In this document: positions 63,168 through 64,000 of the stretch, piece after piece
Layout of the letters: each line of letters opens with the position of its first letter
How positions within the stretch are numbered: position 1 is the stretch's first letter
DNA from: Streptomyces ardesiacus
GTDB taxonomy: Bacteria > Actinomycetota > Actinomycetes > Streptomycetales > Streptomycetaceae
Length of the DNA: 64,000 bases
Direction: 5' to 3'
Assembly (NCBI RefSeq): GCF_003112575.1
Contig: NZ_BEWC01000004.1
Coordinates: 1 to 64,000, forward strand
Program-made: the position numbers and the translations under genes
Notes under the pieces: model-generated
Databases searched by the model: none
Told to the model about the DNA's origin: nothing
Seen by the model: the letters and a program-made list of their open reading frames with translations, nothing else

Positions 63168-63742
63168 GAGCCCGGCGGCACCGCCCCGTCCAGGGACGTG
63201 GCCCGACGGCATCGAGCGGATGTACCCGGCGCGCACGTGGGACGAGGCGCGTCTGGTGGTGGCGCTCATGCCCGGCGGCGAGGAGGTGTGGCTGCGGATG
63301 TCCACCGATTGCTCCCGCGTCGCCGTGTGGACCATCGAGCAGGGGTGTGACGGGGGTGTGACATCTCCGGGGAACAGCCCGGCGTGACGCCGTCGCAAGC
63401 CGAGACGCGAGCCCGGCAGCGGTTCGGCCGGCGCACGGACGGCGGGAGTCCGCGTGGCTGCGGCGGGTCCGTGACCTGGGCATCCGGCCACACCATAGGC
63501 TCTGCTCCGTGGGCTGGCCGCCGCAGCAAGCGAACGAGCACTCAATGCCGAAGGAGCCGGCTCACGACCCGGCGTACGGCTGTGCCCCGGACACCCGCAC
63601 GGTCCGTGTCGACCACACGACCTGGCGCGACTGCCGCTGATGTTCCGCTCGCTCATGCGCGAGCGGCGGTCGGGCCGGTGGAGGCACATGTACGACTTCG
63701 CTCTGGCCTTCGAGCGCCCGGCGGACGCGGGCGGGCGCGCCT
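63168..63742. other. Intergenic region with one short ORF
   Basis: Apart from the short frame 63220-63387, the 575 bases between the phosphatase and the LuxR-type gene hold no credible coding sequence. Confidence 0.5.
63220..63387 (+). CDS. Possible short hypothetical protein
   Basis: The ATG at 63220 opens a 55-codon frame starting MYPARTWDEARLVVALMPGG, with ordinary protein-like composition (EEVWLRMSTDCSRVAVWTIE after it). There is no strong ribosome site and no family is recognised. It may be real or a fragment. Confidence 0.25.
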   Translation: MYPARTWDEARLVVALMPGGEEVWLRMSTDCSRVAVWTIEQGCDGGVTSPGNSPA

Positions 63743-64000
63743 TCAGCCGGCGCCGTTTCCCGCCCGCACCAGGCCCCATTCGTAGGCCACGATGACGGCT
63801 TGTGCTCGGTCCCGCAGCTCCAGTTTCGCGAACAGCCGGTTGATATGGGTCTTCACGGTGTGATCCGTGATGGTGAGTCGCCCCGCGATCTCCGCGTTGG
63901 ACAGTCCCCGGGCGATCAGGGTGAGCACCTCTGCCTCACGTGCCGTCAGTTCCCCGACGGAGTGAACCGGCAGTCGTGACGCCCGAGCGTGCACGTACTC
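63743..64000 (-). CDS. LuxR-type response regulator, C-terminal part (runs off the right edge)
   Basis: The frame continues past base 64000 on the minus strand, so the N-terminal receiver is outside the window. What is visible is a complete LuxR/NarL HTH: LTAREAEVLTLIARGLSNAE, then ITDHTVKTHINRLFAKLEL, ending with a short tail. A response-regulator identity is typical for such a C-terminus but is inferred, since the receiver and sensor kinase are not in view. Confidence 0.9.
   Translation of the reverse strand, partial: EYVHARASRLPVHSVGELTAREAEVLTLIARGLSNAEIAGRLTITDHTVKTHINRLFAKLELRDRAQAVIVAYEWGLVRAGNGAG

Noticed and set aside
60957..63779. 940-codon minus frame opposite the phosphatase
   Set aside because: Antisense to a clear PAS-GAF-PP2C gene and without motifs.

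Overview
The window is high-GC actinobacterial DNA, most likely from a Streptomyces chromosome. The signs are G/C in almost every third codon position, frequent GTG starts, ATGA/GTGA gene overlaps, Tat-exported glycosidases, and a modular polyketide synthase (PKS) beside many small regulator/oxidoreductase pairs. No rRNA, tRNA or CRISPR array was seen.

Region 1 (1 to about 39.3 kb) is the right-hand part of a modular PKS cluster that continues off the left edge. Four PKS proteins on the + strand carry six modules: (A) KS(partial)-AT(malonyl)-DH-KR-ACP; (B) KS-AT(methylmalonyl)-DH-ER-KR-ACP; (C) KS-dead AT remnant-KR-ACP; (D) and (E) KS-AT-KR-ACP; (F) KS-KR-ACP with no AT at all. A four-gene cassette follows directly: 3-hydroxyacyl-CoA dehydrogenase, ACP, acyl-CoA dehydrogenase and FkbH-like phosphatase/glyceryl transferase. 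It is the set that makes hydroxymalonyl-ACP; the usual FkbG O-methyltransferase is not next to it. The same strand then carries a type II thioesterase, an Atg22-like MFS exporter and an ATP-grasp enzyme. On the opposite strand an unusual two-domain methyltransferase and an ABC exporter (ATPase plus permease) form an overlapping operon. Modules C to F should build a polyhydroxylated stretch, possibly with extra alpha-oxygens. No TE domain is visible, so chain release is unexplained.

Region 2 (about 39.3 to 49.3 kb) is a run of divergent regulator/oxidoreductase pairs, each with a recognisable operator between the partners: TetR/ketopantoate reductase-like, MarR/FAD monooxygenase, AraC/NmrA-like (plus a flavodoxin-fold quinone reductase), and TetR/saccharopine dehydrogenase-like. 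Decayed gene pieces lie among them, including the 3' end of a GH19 chitinase with an internal stop.

Region 3 (about 49.3 to 64 kb) is accessory sequence. It holds an IS481-type transposase remnant, a truncated haemoglobin with a large hairpin behind it, a small secreted SH3-like protein, a frameshifted winged-helix-like remnant and a DUF7691-like protein. A plant-cell-wall set follows: a GH106-like rhamnosidase flanked by LacI-type palindromes, a GH11 xylanase and a GH43 beta-xylosidase. The window ends with a PAS-GAF-PP2C phosphatase and the C-terminal end of a LuxR-type regulator that runs off the right edge. The density of broken genes suggests a chromosome arm or other unstable region; this is inference.
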